DNA of 64,000 nucleotides from CAWBXL01 sp963837365 (GCA_963837365.1 CAWIMW010000008.1:1-64000); one strand, 5' to 3'; positions 41,162-50,360 are shown, numbered from the stretch's first letter. The notes: generated by a model not told the origin, from the sequence alone. Program-made: numbers and translations.

Positions 41162-42316
41162 TCAGGCTTTTTGGTAGACCGGGGACAGCTCTCTCAGGCG
41201 GGCCACGGTGGGAGGAATTAGTGACAGGGCAAATTCTATATCGCCGGTTGTGTTTTGCTTCCCCAGGCTGAAGCGCAGGCTGGCACGGGCTTGATCGGGG
41301 CGGAGGCCCATTGCTATTAAGACGTGGGAAGGTTCCAGCGCGCCGGATGAGCAGGCGGCTCCGGTTGAAACGGCAAGGCCCTTCAAGTCCAGAGCGATCA
41401 CCAACGCTTCTCCTTCGATGTGGTCGAAGTGGATGTTGGTGGTGTTGGGGACGCGTGGGGCGCCTGCGCCGTTTACCCCGGTGGTGTCTACTTCACTAAG
41501 AATTGTGCGTTCGATCTCATCTCGCAAGGCTGCGATGCGTGCGACTTCTCCGTTTTCAAAACCTTGTCTGGCTAGTTCTGCGGCTTTGCCCAGGGCCACG
41601 ATGCCGGGGACATTCTCTGTACCCGCGCGGCGGGAGCGCTCGTGGCGGCCCCCGTGGAACAAGGGCTGAAGCAGGGTTCCTTTGCGCACGTAGAGCGCGC
41701 CTACGCCTTGCGGGGCGTGCATTTTGTGTCCGGAGATGGAAAGCAGATCACAGCCGATCGTCTGTACATCAATCGGGATTTTCCCTGCTGCCTGTACCGC
41801 ATCGGTATGGAAATAGACGTCGGCTGCGGCGGCGATTTTTCCGATTTCTGCCACCGGCTGCAGAACTCCGGTTTCGTTGTTGGCCATCATGATGGTGACC
41901 AGGCGCGTGCTAGGGCGCAGCGCCAGTCGGACATCGTCGGGATCGATCAGACCACGGCCATCCACCGGGATATAGGTGACATCAACACCCGCGGACTCCA
42001 GATGCTTGCAGGTGTTGAGAACTGCGTGGTGCTCGATGGTCGAAGTGATGACGTGATCGCCGGGGCGGGCCAAGCCGGAGATCGCCAGATTGTCGCCCTC
42101 TGTGCCTCCACTGGTGAAAACAATTTCGGAAGGACGGCATCCAACTAACTGAGCTACCGCTTCGCGGGCGCGCTCGACCGCGGCCCGAGTTTCCTGGCCG
42201 TGGTGGTGAATGGAAGAGGCGTTGCCAAAGTGCTCGGTGAAGTAGGGGCGCATGGCCTCATGAACTTCCGGCAGCATGGGCGTGGTGGCGTTATTGTCGA
42301 GATACACTCGGCGCAT
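41162..42316 (-). CDS. cysteine desulfurase (NifS/IscS type)
   Basis: A 384-residue PLP enzyme. YLDNNATTP at the N-terminus, TSGGTEGDNLAI for cofactor binding, STIEHHAVL, HTDAVQAAGK, the Schiff-base Lys in SISGHKMHAPQG (about residue 202), and the active-site Cys in STGAACSSGALEPSHVL (about 325). It takes sulfur from cysteine for Fe-S clusters or thiolated tRNA. No scaffold gene (iscU/sufU) is adjacent, so NifS versus IscS versus tRNA-thiolation use is open. ATG 42316. Confidence 0.95.
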   Translation of the reverse strand: MRRVYLDNNATTPMLPEVHEAMRPYFTEHFGNASSIHHHGQETRAAVERAREAVAQLVGCRPSEIVFTSGGTEGDNLAISGLARPGDHVITSTIEHHAVLNTCKHLESAGVDVTYIPVDGRGLIDPDDVRLALRPSTRLVTIMMANNETGVLQPVAEIGKIAAAADVYFHTDAVQAAGKIPIDVQTIGCDLLSISGHKMHAPQGVGALYVRKGTLLQPLFHGGRHERSRRAGTENVPGIVALGKAAELARQGFENGEVARIAALRDEIERTILSEVDTTGVNGAGAPRVPNTTNIHFDHIEGEALVIALDLKGLAVSTGAACSSGALEPSHVLIAMGLRPDQARASLRFSLGKQNTTGDIEFALSLIPPTVARLRELSPVYQKA

Positions 42317-42512
42317 AAATCGTTGGCTTCATTTTACGCTTGCTTGAGTCATAACGATGTGTCCAGCACAGAGGTTCTACATTTGATATGGTCGGTTTCT
42401 TATGGCGACCGGGCTGTGTTTTTTCGACGGGTAGAACGACGGATTACCGTGCTGGGGGGTTTTTATTAAGGTAAGTCAGATAGAATACGAGACGTCTCAT
42501 TGAGGAGGCACG

Positions 42513-42695
42513 ATGTTCGAGGGAGCGTTTTCACCGTTGCATTGGGTGGTTGTCGTGGGAGTTGCTTTGCTGCTGTTTGGACCGAAGAAACTGCCCGAAT
42601 TGGGGAAGAGCCTGGGAGAAGGAATTCGCGGCTTCAAGAACGCCCTGAAAGATGAAGAAAAACCGACTCCGACCAGCCCCGAATCCAAGGATTAA
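42513..42695 (+). CDS. tatA: Sec-independent translocase subunit TatA/E
   Basis: A 60-residue protein: a membrane helix (LHWVVVVGVALLLFGPKKLPELG) with the conserved FGPKKLPELG hinge, an amphipathic helix (KSLGEGIRGFKNALKD) and a polar tail. It forms the pore of twin-arginine translocation. tatBC are not adjacent. GAGGAGG precedes ATG 42513. It stands alone between the divergent cysteine desulfurase and the PEP-CTERM gene. Confidence 0.95.
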   Translation: MFEGAFSPLHWVVVVGVALLLFGPKKLPELGKSLGEGIRGFKNALKDEEKPTPTSPESKD

Positions 42696-42864
42696 TGGCA
42701 CTTTAGTGGTGTAGGACTTGGTGCGGGTTGAGTGCAAAGCATTTCACATTACTCTCTGTGCAAGCCTCGTAAGTCGCCTATAATCAGTATCCTGCAATTG
42801 GATTTCTAATTGCTCTTATAGCTACGTCGTATAGCTGTATTCTGTCTTTCAAGGAGCGATTAGA

Positions 42865-43545
42865 GTGCGCCATTTCCGGCTAACACTATTACTAACAACC
42901 CTACTCCTGGCATTTGCTGGCTCGGCTCTGGCCGATACGGCAAGTATGACCTTTCTTGGGCCTGCCGGGAACAACTCGGGTGGGGTTTATACCTATCCGT
43001 ATGAGTTTTCCGTCAATGGCAGCGGGCCAGTTGCACTGCTCTGCGACGCGTTCGACAACGAAGTCGTCAGCGGGGAAACCTGGACGGCCACAGTGACCAG
43101 TTTGCTCAGCGGTAGCCAGGCTGGTGGCGGTGGTTTGTTTGCCGGTCAGACTCAGAATTACAAGGCTGCCGGGCTGATCTTCGAAGGCATTTTGAATGGC
43201 ACCATCAATGCCAACATCGGCAACTGGGCGATCTGGGGTTTGTTCTCCGCAGATGCCCAAACCAACGCGTTCTTCACGAGCAACAACCTGCTCGCGTTTG
43301 AACAGTTCTATCTTGGGTTGGCGGCAATTGCTCCAGACAGCTGGTTCCAGGGATTGGTGCTCTATACACCAGTTGCAGGAACTCAGAGCTGGGCGGGCAG
43401 CCTTCCGCAGGAATATATCGGCTATGTAAGCGTGCCGGAGCCGGCGGAAATTGCGTTGATCCTGATGATGGTTATCGGCAGCATGCTGGGCTTTGCATTC
43501 CGTCAGCGGTTAGGATTAAAGCTGGCGATTGCGCAGCAGGCATAA
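42865..43545 (+). CDS. PEP-CTERM exported protein
   Basis: A 226-residue precursor. GTG 42865 is preceded by AAGGAG. The signal peptide (LTLLLTTLLLAFAGSALA) is followed by a Gly/Ser/Thr-rich mature part, and the C-terminal sorting signal is VPEPAEIALILMMVIGSMLGFAFRQR: the PEP motif, helix and basic cluster recognised by exosortase. Such proteins are processed and often linked to extracellular polysaccharide. No exosortase gene is in the window. A perfect terminator follows. Confidence 0.93.
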   Translation: MRHFRLTLLLTTLLLAFAGSALADTASMTFLGPAGNNSGGVYTYPYEFSVNGSGPVALLCDAFDNEVVSGETWTATVTSLLSGSQAGGGGLFAGQTQNYKAAGLIFEGILNGTINANIGNWAIWGLFSADAQTNAFFTSNNLLAFEQFYLGLAAIAPDSWFQGLVLYTPVAGTQSWAGSLPQEYIGYVSVPEPAEIALILMMVIGSMLGFAFRQRLGLKLAIAQQA

Positions 43546-43569
43546 CCAGTAACTTGGTTAGACAATCCA

Positions 43570-43604
43570 AGGCCTACACTCGCATGAGTGTAGGCCTAGA
43601 TTTT
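43570..43604 (+). terminator. intrinsic terminator of the PEP-CTERM gene
   Basis: AGGCCTACACTC (43570-43581), GCAT, GAGTGTAGGCCT (43586-43597) is a perfect 12-bp stem followed by AGATTTTTGC. It is well placed 24 bases after the stop codon, and can also serve the convergent gene that ends at 43618. Confidence 0.85.
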
Positions 43605-43617
43605 TGCATGGTCTCGG

Positions 43618-44748
43618 TTAGTTCGCGGTAGCACCTTGCGCCTGTTCCTGACCACCGCGTTGCTTGAGCAGTTCAGCCTGAAATTTATCTGTCGACAATG
43701 CTGCCTTGGCGCGAAACAGTTCGAGCAAAGGATCTTGCAACGGAACATCCCCCTGAGAGGGTGCATCCATCGGTTCCAATCCCTCCGGCTCCACCAGGAG
43801 TTCGGGAATGCTCGTTCCACTGTTCATTAGAGTTTGCAGGAAGGTTTCCACCTGATGACATTGTTCATCCGTTTTGCGAGCAAACTCAACCCCCATGCCC
43901 ACATCCTGGTGGGCAACTCGCACCACACCCTCAACTTGAAGTTTGGCTCCTGCCACGCTCATGGAAAGGATCACACGGGCGCGAAGAGGAAATGGCACTG
44001 CCACCTCCATGTAGCATCCACCCAGGCTCAGGTCGGTGAGCTTGCATGGCACCGGGGGATCATTTTCCTCGAATTCGGGAGAATGCCGAGCTAACCATTC
44101 CTTGATCTGACGCTGAGTTTCGGGCATGATCTCGGTAAAGCGGATGCCTGCCTGGCGACCGGCATTTTGCCAGGCAATTTCTCCCGCGACCTGGGCTTCG
44201 TGGTCAGTCCCGGGCAATGTGAAGTGTACTTTCAAAGGGCCTGATTGATCATTTCTCTTGGAGTGATGAACTGCCATTCCACCGGCACTGAAATCAGTGG
44301 TATTGGTTTTCAGACGTTCACCGTTGCCGAATACCAGGGCGACGGGAATCTCCACAGGGATACGGATATTACGGCGGCGTTCACACTTCATCAGGGCGCG
44401 GGCGGCGCGGAAGCTGGTTTTGGCCCGCTCCATGGAAATCGGTTTGTAGAGGACGAAGTGGGCGCCGAGTTCAAAGGCACTGCGGACGACCTGGGCACCG
44501 TCAAGAATGGCAACCGCCACGGCGCGCTTGTTGCAGAGAGCATTGCGGGCGCTGCGCAGGACGTGTGCAGCCGTCTCCTCGCGATGGCAATCCACGATGA
44601 CCGCTTCAAAGCGTTCGCGGGTCAACTTGCGGATTGCTGCCTCGGCCTCGGTGACGTGGGTGACGTCAATATCGAGGTCACTGAGGACCCGGCGTAGTAC
44701 GCGCAGGATCTTGTCATCCGAGGAGAGAATTAGCGACTGTAGCTTCAT
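43618..44748 (-). CDS. receiver-like domain fused to two PilZ domains
   Basis: A 376-residue protein. About 1-120 is a response-regulator receiver fold (LILSSDDKILRVL, AVIVDCHREE with the phosphoacceptor-position Asp, VLYKP with the conserved Lys). First PilZ domain: CERRRNIRIP (RxxxR) and DFSAGGMAV. Second PilZ domain: LTDLSLGGCYMEV, but without a clear RxxxR, so it may not bind c-di-GMP. The C-terminal 60 residues are polar. It likely links c-di-GMP to an unknown output. ATG 44748; the frame runs 56 codons further upstream without support. Confidence 0.87.
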   Translation of the reverse strand: MKLQSLILSSDDKILRVLRRVLSDLDIDVTHVTEAEAAIRKLTRERFEAVIVDCHREETAAHVLRSARNALCNKRAVAVAILDGAQVVRSAFELGAHFVLYKPISMERAKTSFRAARALMKCERRRNIRIPVEIPVALVFGNGERLKTNTTDFSAGGMAVHHSKRNDQSGPLKVHFTLPGTDHEAQVAGEIAWQNAGRQAGIRFTEIMPETQRQIKEWLARHSPEFEENDPPVPCKLTDLSLGGCYMEVAVPFPLRARVILSMSVAGAKLQVEGVVRVAHQDVGMGVEFARKTDEQCHQVETFLQTLMNSGTSIPELLVEPEGLEPMDAPSQGDVPLQDPLLELFRAKAALSTDKFQAELLKQRGGQEQAQGATAN

Positions 44749-45155
44749 GGTCAACTGGCAGCCAACCCATGGCCCCATATTGCACTTTAGGGAGCTATGC
44801 GTCACCCAGTCAACGTATGCGGGCCAGTACGGATTACTGGAGTAACCCATCATTTTTGAATAGGATCGCAGGAAATGAATCAGGTGAATCTGACCTTGGG
44901 ACATAACACGGGACATCGTACTAATCGCGAAAAACCGCAGGGGGTGCCTGAGTCAACATTGACTTTGGCCGTAATTACCCATAGAATCATAAACTTCCAG
45001 TAGGTTCAACGTACGCTGTGGGCCTTCCACGAAAAGTACACGAACTTTGGGAAGCGATGAATCCGTATGTCCGTTAGGTGAATCTAACTGGTTGATTGCG
45101 GGTGATTTTGTAAGAATCACGCGACGAAGAGTTGCGAGGAAAAAAACTATTCTCC

Positions 45156-45383
45156 ATGGCCAAGCGACGCGGAAATCCTAACTGGGGCAAGCCCGAGCCG
45201 ATCGGGCCCATTGTCCCGACGGTTACTGAGTTTGAGCAAGTGGTAAAGGAATACAAGCTGACTCCGGACCAATACTTGCGTTCCACCCGGCTGCGCGAAT
45301 GGGCGCGCCGTAACAAGAATTCGAAGTACATCCCTGAGCCATTGCTGGAAGCTTGGGGCTTCGAGATTGAATCGACGCTGTAA
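45156..45383 (+). CDS. small basic conserved protein, 75 residues
   Basis: MAKRRGNPNWGKPEPIGPIV, then PTVTEFEQVVKEYKLTPDQYLRSTRLREWARRNKNSKYIPEPLLEAWGFEIEST. The basic N-terminus and helical middle suggest nucleic-acid binding. I recall similar short proteins from acidobacterial genomes, but know no function. ATG 45156 lies about 15 bases after GAGGA. A clear terminator follows at 45400-45434, so it is a monocistronic gene, probably well expressed. Nothing was recognised in the upstream gap 44917-45155. Confidence 0.75.
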   Translation: MAKRRGNPNWGKPEPIGPIVPTVTEFEQVVKEYKLTPDQYLRSTRLREWARRNKNSKYIPEPLLEAWGFEIESTL

Positions 45384-45399
45384 CGCTTCTCCCTATTCA

Positions 45400-45434
45400 A
45401 AAGGCCGCCCTACCAGGCGGCCTTTGATTTTGCT
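45400..45434 (+). terminator. intrinsic terminator
   Basis: AAAGGCCGCC (45400-45409), CTACCA, GGCGGCCTTT (45416-45425), followed by GATTTTGC. A typical strong terminator 16 bases after the stop of the 75-residue gene. Confidence 0.85.
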
Positions 45435-45634
45435 GCGCAAATGAAAACATCAGCCATTTCAGCTTTTAGCGCCGCAGTTAGTCTCGACACCATGGGAATC
45501 CAAACTGGGAAAACATTGCCGCTGCGCAGGCTAGTTTCCCCATTCTGAGGACCTCTGGGGTTGGCGGATGATGGGTTAGAGTCGATAAGCGTCTGGAAGT
45601 AGGGCTTTAACCGCGGGAAAGAGCCCGATACTAT

Positions 45635-45767
45635 GGGTAAACCGGGTTGACTGGGTTTACCCTGTCCCTTAGGCTTCTGGGGTGACCAAAGTCACTCATT
45701 CTTAGGGCAGTAAGAATAGAGTTAAATGCAACGTAAAGAAACGTATACCGCATCTCACTGGATGCGG
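45635..45767 (+). other. series of four hairpins upstream of the ECF sigma gene
   Basis: GGGTAAACC/GGTTTACCC (45635-45662), GTGAC CAAA GTCAC (45682-45695), ATTCTTA GGGCAG TAAGAAT (45698-45717) and CCGCATC TCACTG GATGCGG (45748-45767). All are perfect stems within 135 bases, and the last ends four bases before the ribosome site AGAAGG. They may be operators or a structured 5' leader. The rest of the gap 45435-45634 holds nothing recognised. Confidence 0.45.
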
Positions 45768-45781
45768 TCGAGAAGGTAAAT

Positions 45782-46384
45782 TTGGCGACCGCGAGAAAAC
45801 TACAGGGCGGCGAGCTCAGCGAGGCAGACGCGATTGAGCGCGCAAAGATGGGAAATGCAGATGCGTTTGAAGCACTGTACGACCTGCATAAACGCCGGGT
45901 GTATTCCTTGTGTTTGAGAATGACGGCCAACGCGGCGGAAGCCGAAGACCTGACACAGGAAGCCTTCCTGCAGTTGTTTCGGAAAATTGGCACGTTTCGC
46001 GGGGAATCGGCATTTTCGACCTGGCTACACCGCATGGCGGTGAATGTCGTGCTGATGCGCCTGCGAAAGAAGAACCTCCCCGTGGTTCCCTTGGACGACC
46101 CTTTAGAAAGCGAAGAGGAGACCTCCAAGAAGGAATTGGGAGCGGCGGACCCGAAGCTGACGGGCTCGGTGGACCGCATGCAGATTCAGCGGGCGGTCGA
46201 GGCTTTACCGCCAGGGTATCGAACGATCTTTGTGCTGCACGATGTGGAAGGGTACGAGCACAATGAAATTGCGAACATCGTGGGATGTTCGATTGGGAAC
46301 AGCAAGTCCCAGTTACATAAGGCACGCATGAAATTGCGCGACCTCCTCAAAACTAGCAGAGCCGCAAAGGCCGAAACGCATTGA
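45782..46384 (+). CDS. ECF-type RNA polymerase sigma factor
   Basis: A 200-residue sigma factor of the RpoE-like class. Region 2: ALYDLHKRRVYSLCLRMTANAAEAEDLTQEAFLQLFRKIGTFRGESAFSTWLHRMAVN (about 32-90). Region 4: AVEALPPGYRTIFVLHDVEGYEHNEIANIVGCSIGNSKSQLHKARMKLRDLL (about 142-193). The start is TTG 45782 with AGAAGG six bases before. The anti-sigma gene follows 33 bases downstream, so it is the regulated member of a sigma/anti-sigma operon, with a DUF4097 protein next in line. Confidence 0.93.
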   Translation: MATARKLQGGELSEADAIERAKMGNADAFEALYDLHKRRVYSLCLRMTANAAEAEDLTQEAFLQLFRKIGTFRGESAFSTWLHRMAVNVVLMRLRKKNLPVVPLDDPLESEEETSKKELGAADPKLTGSVDRMQIQRAVEALPPGYRTIFVLHDVEGYEHNEIANIVGCSIGNSKSQLHKARMKLRDLLKTSRAAKAETH

Positions 46385-46417
46385 GGAGTCGAGAGTGATA
46401 TCGGGGAGAGCGGAAGT

Positions 46418-47041
46418 ATGAATTGCAAAGAATTTCAAGAGATCCTGCCGGAGATTATGGACGGCGGTCAGACACTCGAGCAGGAAATGCACTGGAAGTC
46501 CTGTGGCGAGTGTTCGAACCTGGTGGCCGACCTGACTTTGATCTCCCATGAAGCCATGCAGCTGCGGGCAGCGGATACACCCAGCCCGCGGGTATGGAAT
46601 TCCATAGAAATTGCGCTGCGGGAGGAGGGGTTGATTCGCCAAGGCAGTGGATTGGCGGTTGTCCCCTCATCCGGTCGCCGCTGGTCCATCCGCTGGATGT
46701 TGCCTGTGGCGGCCATGTTTCTGTTGAGCTTCGGCGTAGCCGACTACTACATGACCTCAAGGCAGGCCCCACCCACAGTCGCGGTAGGGCAACAGCCCGC
46801 GAGCGCTGCCGATGCGGTAGACGCGGACGATTCCCAATTGCTCGAAGCTGTGGGCCTGAGCGCGCCTTCCATGCGGGCCACTTACGAGGCTAATTTAAGG
46901 GACGTGAATGCCTACATTCGCGACGCGAAAGATACAGTCCAGAAGAATCCTGGCGATGAAGATGCGCAGCAGCTATTGATGGAAGCGTACGCACAAAAGA
47001 ACATGATTTACGAGATGGCTACAGACCGTTCTCTGCGATAA
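46418..47041 (+). CDS. membrane-anchored zf-HC2 anti-sigma factor
   Basis: A 207-residue protein. The N-terminal zinc motif HxxxCxxC is HWKSCGEC (about residues 26-33). One membrane helix lies at about 90-110 (RWMLPVAAMFLLSFGVADYYM). The periplasmic part (about 111-207) is acidic and helical (YEANLRDVNAYIRDAKDTVQ). It should hold the preceding ECF sigma factor at the membrane until a periplasmic signal acts. It lies directly between that sigma gene and a DUF4097 gene, all on the plus strand. Confidence 0.92.
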   Translation: MNCKEFQEILPEIMDGGQTLEQEMHWKSCGECSNLVADLTLISHEAMQLRAADTPSPRVWNSIEIALREEGLIRQGSGLAVVPSSGRRWSIRWMLPVAAMFLLSFGVADYYMTSRQAPPTVAVGQQPASAADAVDADDSQLLEAVGLSAPSMRATYEANLRDVNAYIRDAKDTVQKNPGDEDAQQLLMEAYAQKNMIYEMATDRSLR

Positions 47042-47071
47042 TGGGAGAGCGGACCGGGCGGGAATGAAACC

Positions 47072-47923
47072 ATGATAAGCAGAGAGCGCGTCGAAACGTT
47101 AATGCTGGTCGCGATCATCGTGGCCGGAACCGGGCTCGCTTCGGGCGAGACCCATAAAGAATTCCGCTTTGCCGTCCATCCCGGGTCGAATGTGTCGTTG
47201 ACCAATCCTTACGGCGCCATTTCGGTCAAATCGGGCGCCGCCAACGCGGTCATAGTGACCGCCATTTTGCACTCCGACAAGGTGGAAATTGACCCGTCGC
47301 AGCATGGCAATCGCATTGATTTCACCTCCCACCTGCTTCCCGGCGCGGATTCCGAAAGTGGCCAGGTAGACTACGAAGTTTCGGTTCCGATGGACGCCAG
47401 CGTGAATCTGCACTCCTCGGCCGGCCCGCTAAAAGCAGAGAAGATGCGTGGGGACCTGACGTTGGAAGCCACCACCGGCAGCGTTGATGTGAAGGATGTC
47501 GCCAACGCTCACGTACACGTCCGGACATTGAGCGGCCCGGTGACCCTAACAAATATCAAGGGTGGTCATGTAGAGATCACCTCGGTGAGCGGCGATGTGA
47601 CGCTAAACACCGTGACCGGACCTAACGTACAGGTCAGCTCTTCCAGCGGAAAAATTATCTACAACGGAGACTTTGGAATTGGCGGGGATTATTTGCTGAC
47701 CAGCCACACCGGAGACATTGAAGCGACTGCGCCTGAGGCAGCTTCCATAGAGGTCGTTGCACAATCCGCCACGGGGAGTGTGGACAGCGATTTTTCGCTG
47801 GAACCGCGTCACACCTCATTCACGGCCAAGGCAGGGAGTGCCTTCGCAGGCACCATGAACAAGGCTTTGTCTATGGTCAGGCTCCGTTCCTTCAGTGGTA
47901 AAATCCACCTCAGAAAGCGCTAA
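47072..47923 (+). CDS. exported DUF4097-type beta-helix protein
   Basis: A 283-residue precursor with an N-terminal signal (LMLVAIIVAGTGLASGE). The body is a ladder of short strands: VNLHSSAGPLKAEKMRGDLTL, EATTGSVDVKDVANAHVHV, RTLSGPVTLTNIKGGHVEI, TSVSGDVTLNTVTG, and TSHTGDIEATAPEA. This SGxV repeat pattern is that of DUF4097 proteins. Function is unknown; they are often found with sigma/anti-sigma pairs, as here, 30 bases after the anti-sigma gene. It probably belongs to that operon. Confidence 0.88.
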   Translation: MISRERVETLMLVAIIVAGTGLASGETHKEFRFAVHPGSNVSLTNPYGAISVKSGAANAVIVTAILHSDKVEIDPSQHGNRIDFTSHLLPGADSESGQVDYEVSVPMDASVNLHSSAGPLKAEKMRGDLTLEATTGSVDVKDVANAHVHVRTLSGPVTLTNIKGGHVEITSVSGDVTLNTVTGPNVQVSSSSGKIIYNGDFGIGGDYLLTSHTGDIEATAPEAASIEVVAQSATGSVDSDFSLEPRHTSFTAKAGSAFAGTMNKALSMVRLRSFSGKIHLRKR

Positions 47924-47967
47924 ATCCAAGCGCCGGCGGACAAAGCATTTCAGGCGATCCGACAAAA

Positions 47968-48516
47968 ATGAATACTCGCGCGTGGGTGCGCGAACCTGCT
48001 CCCAGAACACGGGCTTTGTTTCTGGTTGGTTTCATGGGCGCGGGTAAAAGCAGCGTGGGCCGGAGTTTGGGTCACAAGCTGGGCTGGTCTTTTGAAGACC
48101 TGGACGAACGCATCCAACGGCGCGACGGCCGGAGCATCGAACGGATTTTCGCGGAATCGGGGGAGCCATTTTTCCGGCGGGTCGAGCACGAAGCCTTGCG
48201 CGAAGTGGTCTGCGAGCTAAATGATGCTCCGCGGGTTGTGGCCTTGGGGGGCGGAGCATTCGCGCAGCCCGGCAACATCACTCTGCTGAAAGAATCTCCT
48301 GCACTGACCGTATTTCTGGATGGCGCGGTGGATGAATTGTTCCAACGCTGCCTCAAGGAACAACGGGAGCGGCCGTTACTAAAGGATCTGGAGTTGTTTC
48401 GCAAATTGTATGAAGACCGGCGCGGCCACTATATGATGGCTTCGCTGCGTATAGACACCAGCGGCAGGGACGTTGAAAGCGTCGCGAGCGAGGTAGCGAA
48501 AGCATTGGGCCTGTGA
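47968..48516 (+). CDS. aroK: shikimate kinase
   Basis: A 182-residue P-loop kinase. Walker A is GFMGAGKSSVG (about 21-31), the shikimate site has DLDERIQRRDGRSI with Asp and Arg, the lid region holds ERPLL, and GGGAFAQPGN is the conserved triple-Gly motif. It phosphorylates shikimate in the aromatic amino acid pathway. An N-terminal extension of about 17 residues is longer than usual, so a later start is possible but no better ATG exists. Its TGA overlaps the next ATG (TGATG). Confidence 0.93.
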   Translation: MNTRAWVREPAPRTRALFLVGFMGAGKSSVGRSLGHKLGWSFEDLDERIQRRDGRSIERIFAESGEPFFRRVEHEALREVVCELNDAPRVVALGGGAFAQPGNITLLKESPALTVFLDGAVDELFQRCLKEQRERPLLKDLELFRKLYEDRRGHYMMASLRIDTSGRDVESVASEVAKALGL

Positions 48517-49239
48517 TGATCAATATGGGAAAAATCGCACATGGATTGGCATGGTTGCTGTTGTTATCGTGCGCCACTGATGGCCAAAGATTCCGGCAAC
48601 CAGGTGGACGCCGGATCGTTCGGGATTTTTGTCAACGGACGCAGAGTGGCGACCGAGACCTTCACCATTCACCATGCCACTGGGGCCAGCACAATTTCGT
48701 CGCATATCAAAGATGGAGAAGGAACGTCCCTGCAAAGCAGTGAGCTGCAATTGACCTCATCCGGGGCCCTGGTGAAGTATGAATGGCATGAACTCTCGCC
48801 CGGCAAAAGCATGTTGACGGTGGTCCCGGACAATGAGTTTGTGCGGGAGACGATCACCGAAAAACCCGGGGACAAGCCTACCGAACAACCATTTCTATTG
48901 CCCAGCACTTCGCCGATTCTGGACAACAATTTCTTCATTCATCGGGAGATCCTGGCGTGGCGCTATATGGGATCCAGCTGCACACCGGAAGCCACGGGAT
49001 TAAAATGCGGGCCGGGAGAGTTTGGGGTGCTGGTGCCGCAAGGACATTCTTCGTACCATTTGACCATCCAGCCGATCGGTGACGAGAAACTCCCGATTCA
49101 CGGAGTGGAGCAAACGCTGTTGCGACTTAATCTTAAGGGCGACGACGGCGAGTGGTCGCTCTGGCTGGACACAAAAGATCACTATAAGCTGATGCGTGTA
49201 ACCAAGGCTGGGGAACAGGTCGAAATCATTCGGGATTGA
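48516..49239 (+). CDS. secreted protein with a frameshift in the signal peptide
   Basis: From ATG 48516, which overlaps the aroK stop, one frame gives a signal peptide (MGKIAHGLAWLLLLSCA), and the rest lies in the next frame from about 48571: LMAKDSGNQVDAGSFGIFVNG to the stop at 49239. Removing one base near 48571-48578 joins them. As read, translation could only start at ATG 48541 or 48580, without export. The mature part of about 215 residues is beta-rich (LVKYEWHELSPGKSMLTVV; LLRLNLKGDDGEWSLWLD) and unrecognised. It is likely co-transcribed with aroK and the AI-2E gene. Confidence 0.7.
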
Positions 49240-49268
49240 GTTTAGAGGCATGAAAGAACGGACGGGGC

Positions 49269-50360
49269 ATGATGTCCCTGATTGATACACGTACAGCACG
49301 GGTTCTGTTGACAGTTTTACTCTTCGCATTAGTTCTGTGGTTTCTCTACATTGCGCGCGACACCCTCATCGCATTTCTGTTTGCCATTTTCTTTGCTTAT
49401 CTGGTAGATCCAGCGGTTTCTCGTGTCCAGAAATGGACCCACCGCCGTGGGTGGGCCATAGCCGTGATTTATCTTCTACTGGTCGGGCTTCTGGTTACTT
49501 TTTTCTTCATTGTGGGACCGCGAATCGGGCGGCAGGCGCAGACCCTGAGTGAATCACTGCCGGCTTTGCTCGACAAAATATCGTCGGGACAAATTGCCGA
49601 GCAAATTGGGAAAGAACATCACTGGAGCGAGCCCACGAAGCGGCAGATCGAAACCTTCTTGTTAAGCCATCGCTCAGACATGCTCGAGATTGTGCAGCGG
49701 GTTGGAATTCGGGTGGCTGGGGTCGCCAAACAGGCGTGGCTGGTGATTCTGGTGCCGATACTGGCAGCGTTTTTTTTGCGCGAAGGCCAGGCATTCAGCG
49801 GGGTCTTAGTCTCCTTGATCAACGCCCGGCCCCAGCGTGAGTTCTTGGAGAACGTCTTGAAAGACCTCAACGACATGCTGGCACAGTTCATCCGGGCACA
49901 GTTGATTTTGGCCGGTTTGTCACTCGTGGCTTACAGTGCATTTCTGGGAGCGATGCGGGCGCCTTACTGGCTGGTGTTGGGAACGGCGGGGGGCATGCTG
50001 GAATTTATCCCTGTGCTGGGGCCGCTGATGGCGGCGGTTTTGATCATCCTTGTTTCTCTGCTGGCTGGGTACTCTCATTGGGTAGTGATAATCGCTTTCC
50101 TGGCAGTGTGGAGGCTGTTACAGGACTATGTAGTTTCGCCGCGGATCTTGGGCAAGAGCACGCAACTGCATCCGCTGGCCGCGATCTTCGGCGTGTTGGC
50201 GGGGGGAGAAATTGCCGGCATCCTGGGGATTTATCTTTCCATTCCTGTCATGGCGAGTTTGCGCATCGTGTGGCGGCGCTGGCGATTGTATGCCGAGAAA
50301 CGCAAGTTCGGACCGCTGAGTGAATTTTCCTATGGGGCGGAAATCCAACCGCGCAGTTAG
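49269..50360 (+). CDS. AI-2E family membrane transporter
   Basis: A 363-residue protein of the AI-2E/PerM family. About eight helices: LLTVLLFALVLWFLYIARD near the start, the usual AYLVDPAVSRVQKW motif, a soluble helical segment (about 85-150), then the conserved C-terminal helices GTAGGMLEFIPVLGPLMAAVLI and RLLQDYVVSPRILGK. Members move small molecules, including Na+/H+ exchange and possibly autoinducer export; the substrate here is unknown. It is 29 bases downstream of the preceding gene. ATG 49269 or 49272. Confidence 0.92.
   Translation: MMSLIDTRTARVLLTVLLFALVLWFLYIARDTLIAFLFAIFFAYLVDPAVSRVQKWTHRRGWAIAVIYLLLVGLLVTFFFIVGPRIGRQAQTLSESLPALLDKISSGQIAEQIGKEHHWSEPTKRQIETFLLSHRSDMLEIVQRVGIRVAGVAKQAWLVILVPILAAFFLREGQAFSGVLVSLINARPQREFLENVLKDLNDMLAQFIRAQLILAGLSLVAYSAFLGAMRAPYWLVLGTAGGMLEFIPVLGPLMAAVLIILVSLLAGYSHWVVIIAFLAVWRLLQDYVVSPRILGKSTQLHPLAAIFGVLAGGEIAGILGIYLSIPVMASLRIVWRRWRLYAEKRKFGPLSEFSYGAEIQPRS

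Noticed and set aside
42690..42864. Sigma54 promoter suggested by TGGCAC upstream of the PEP-CTERM gene
   Set aside because: The -12 element (TTGC) does not follow at the needed spacing.
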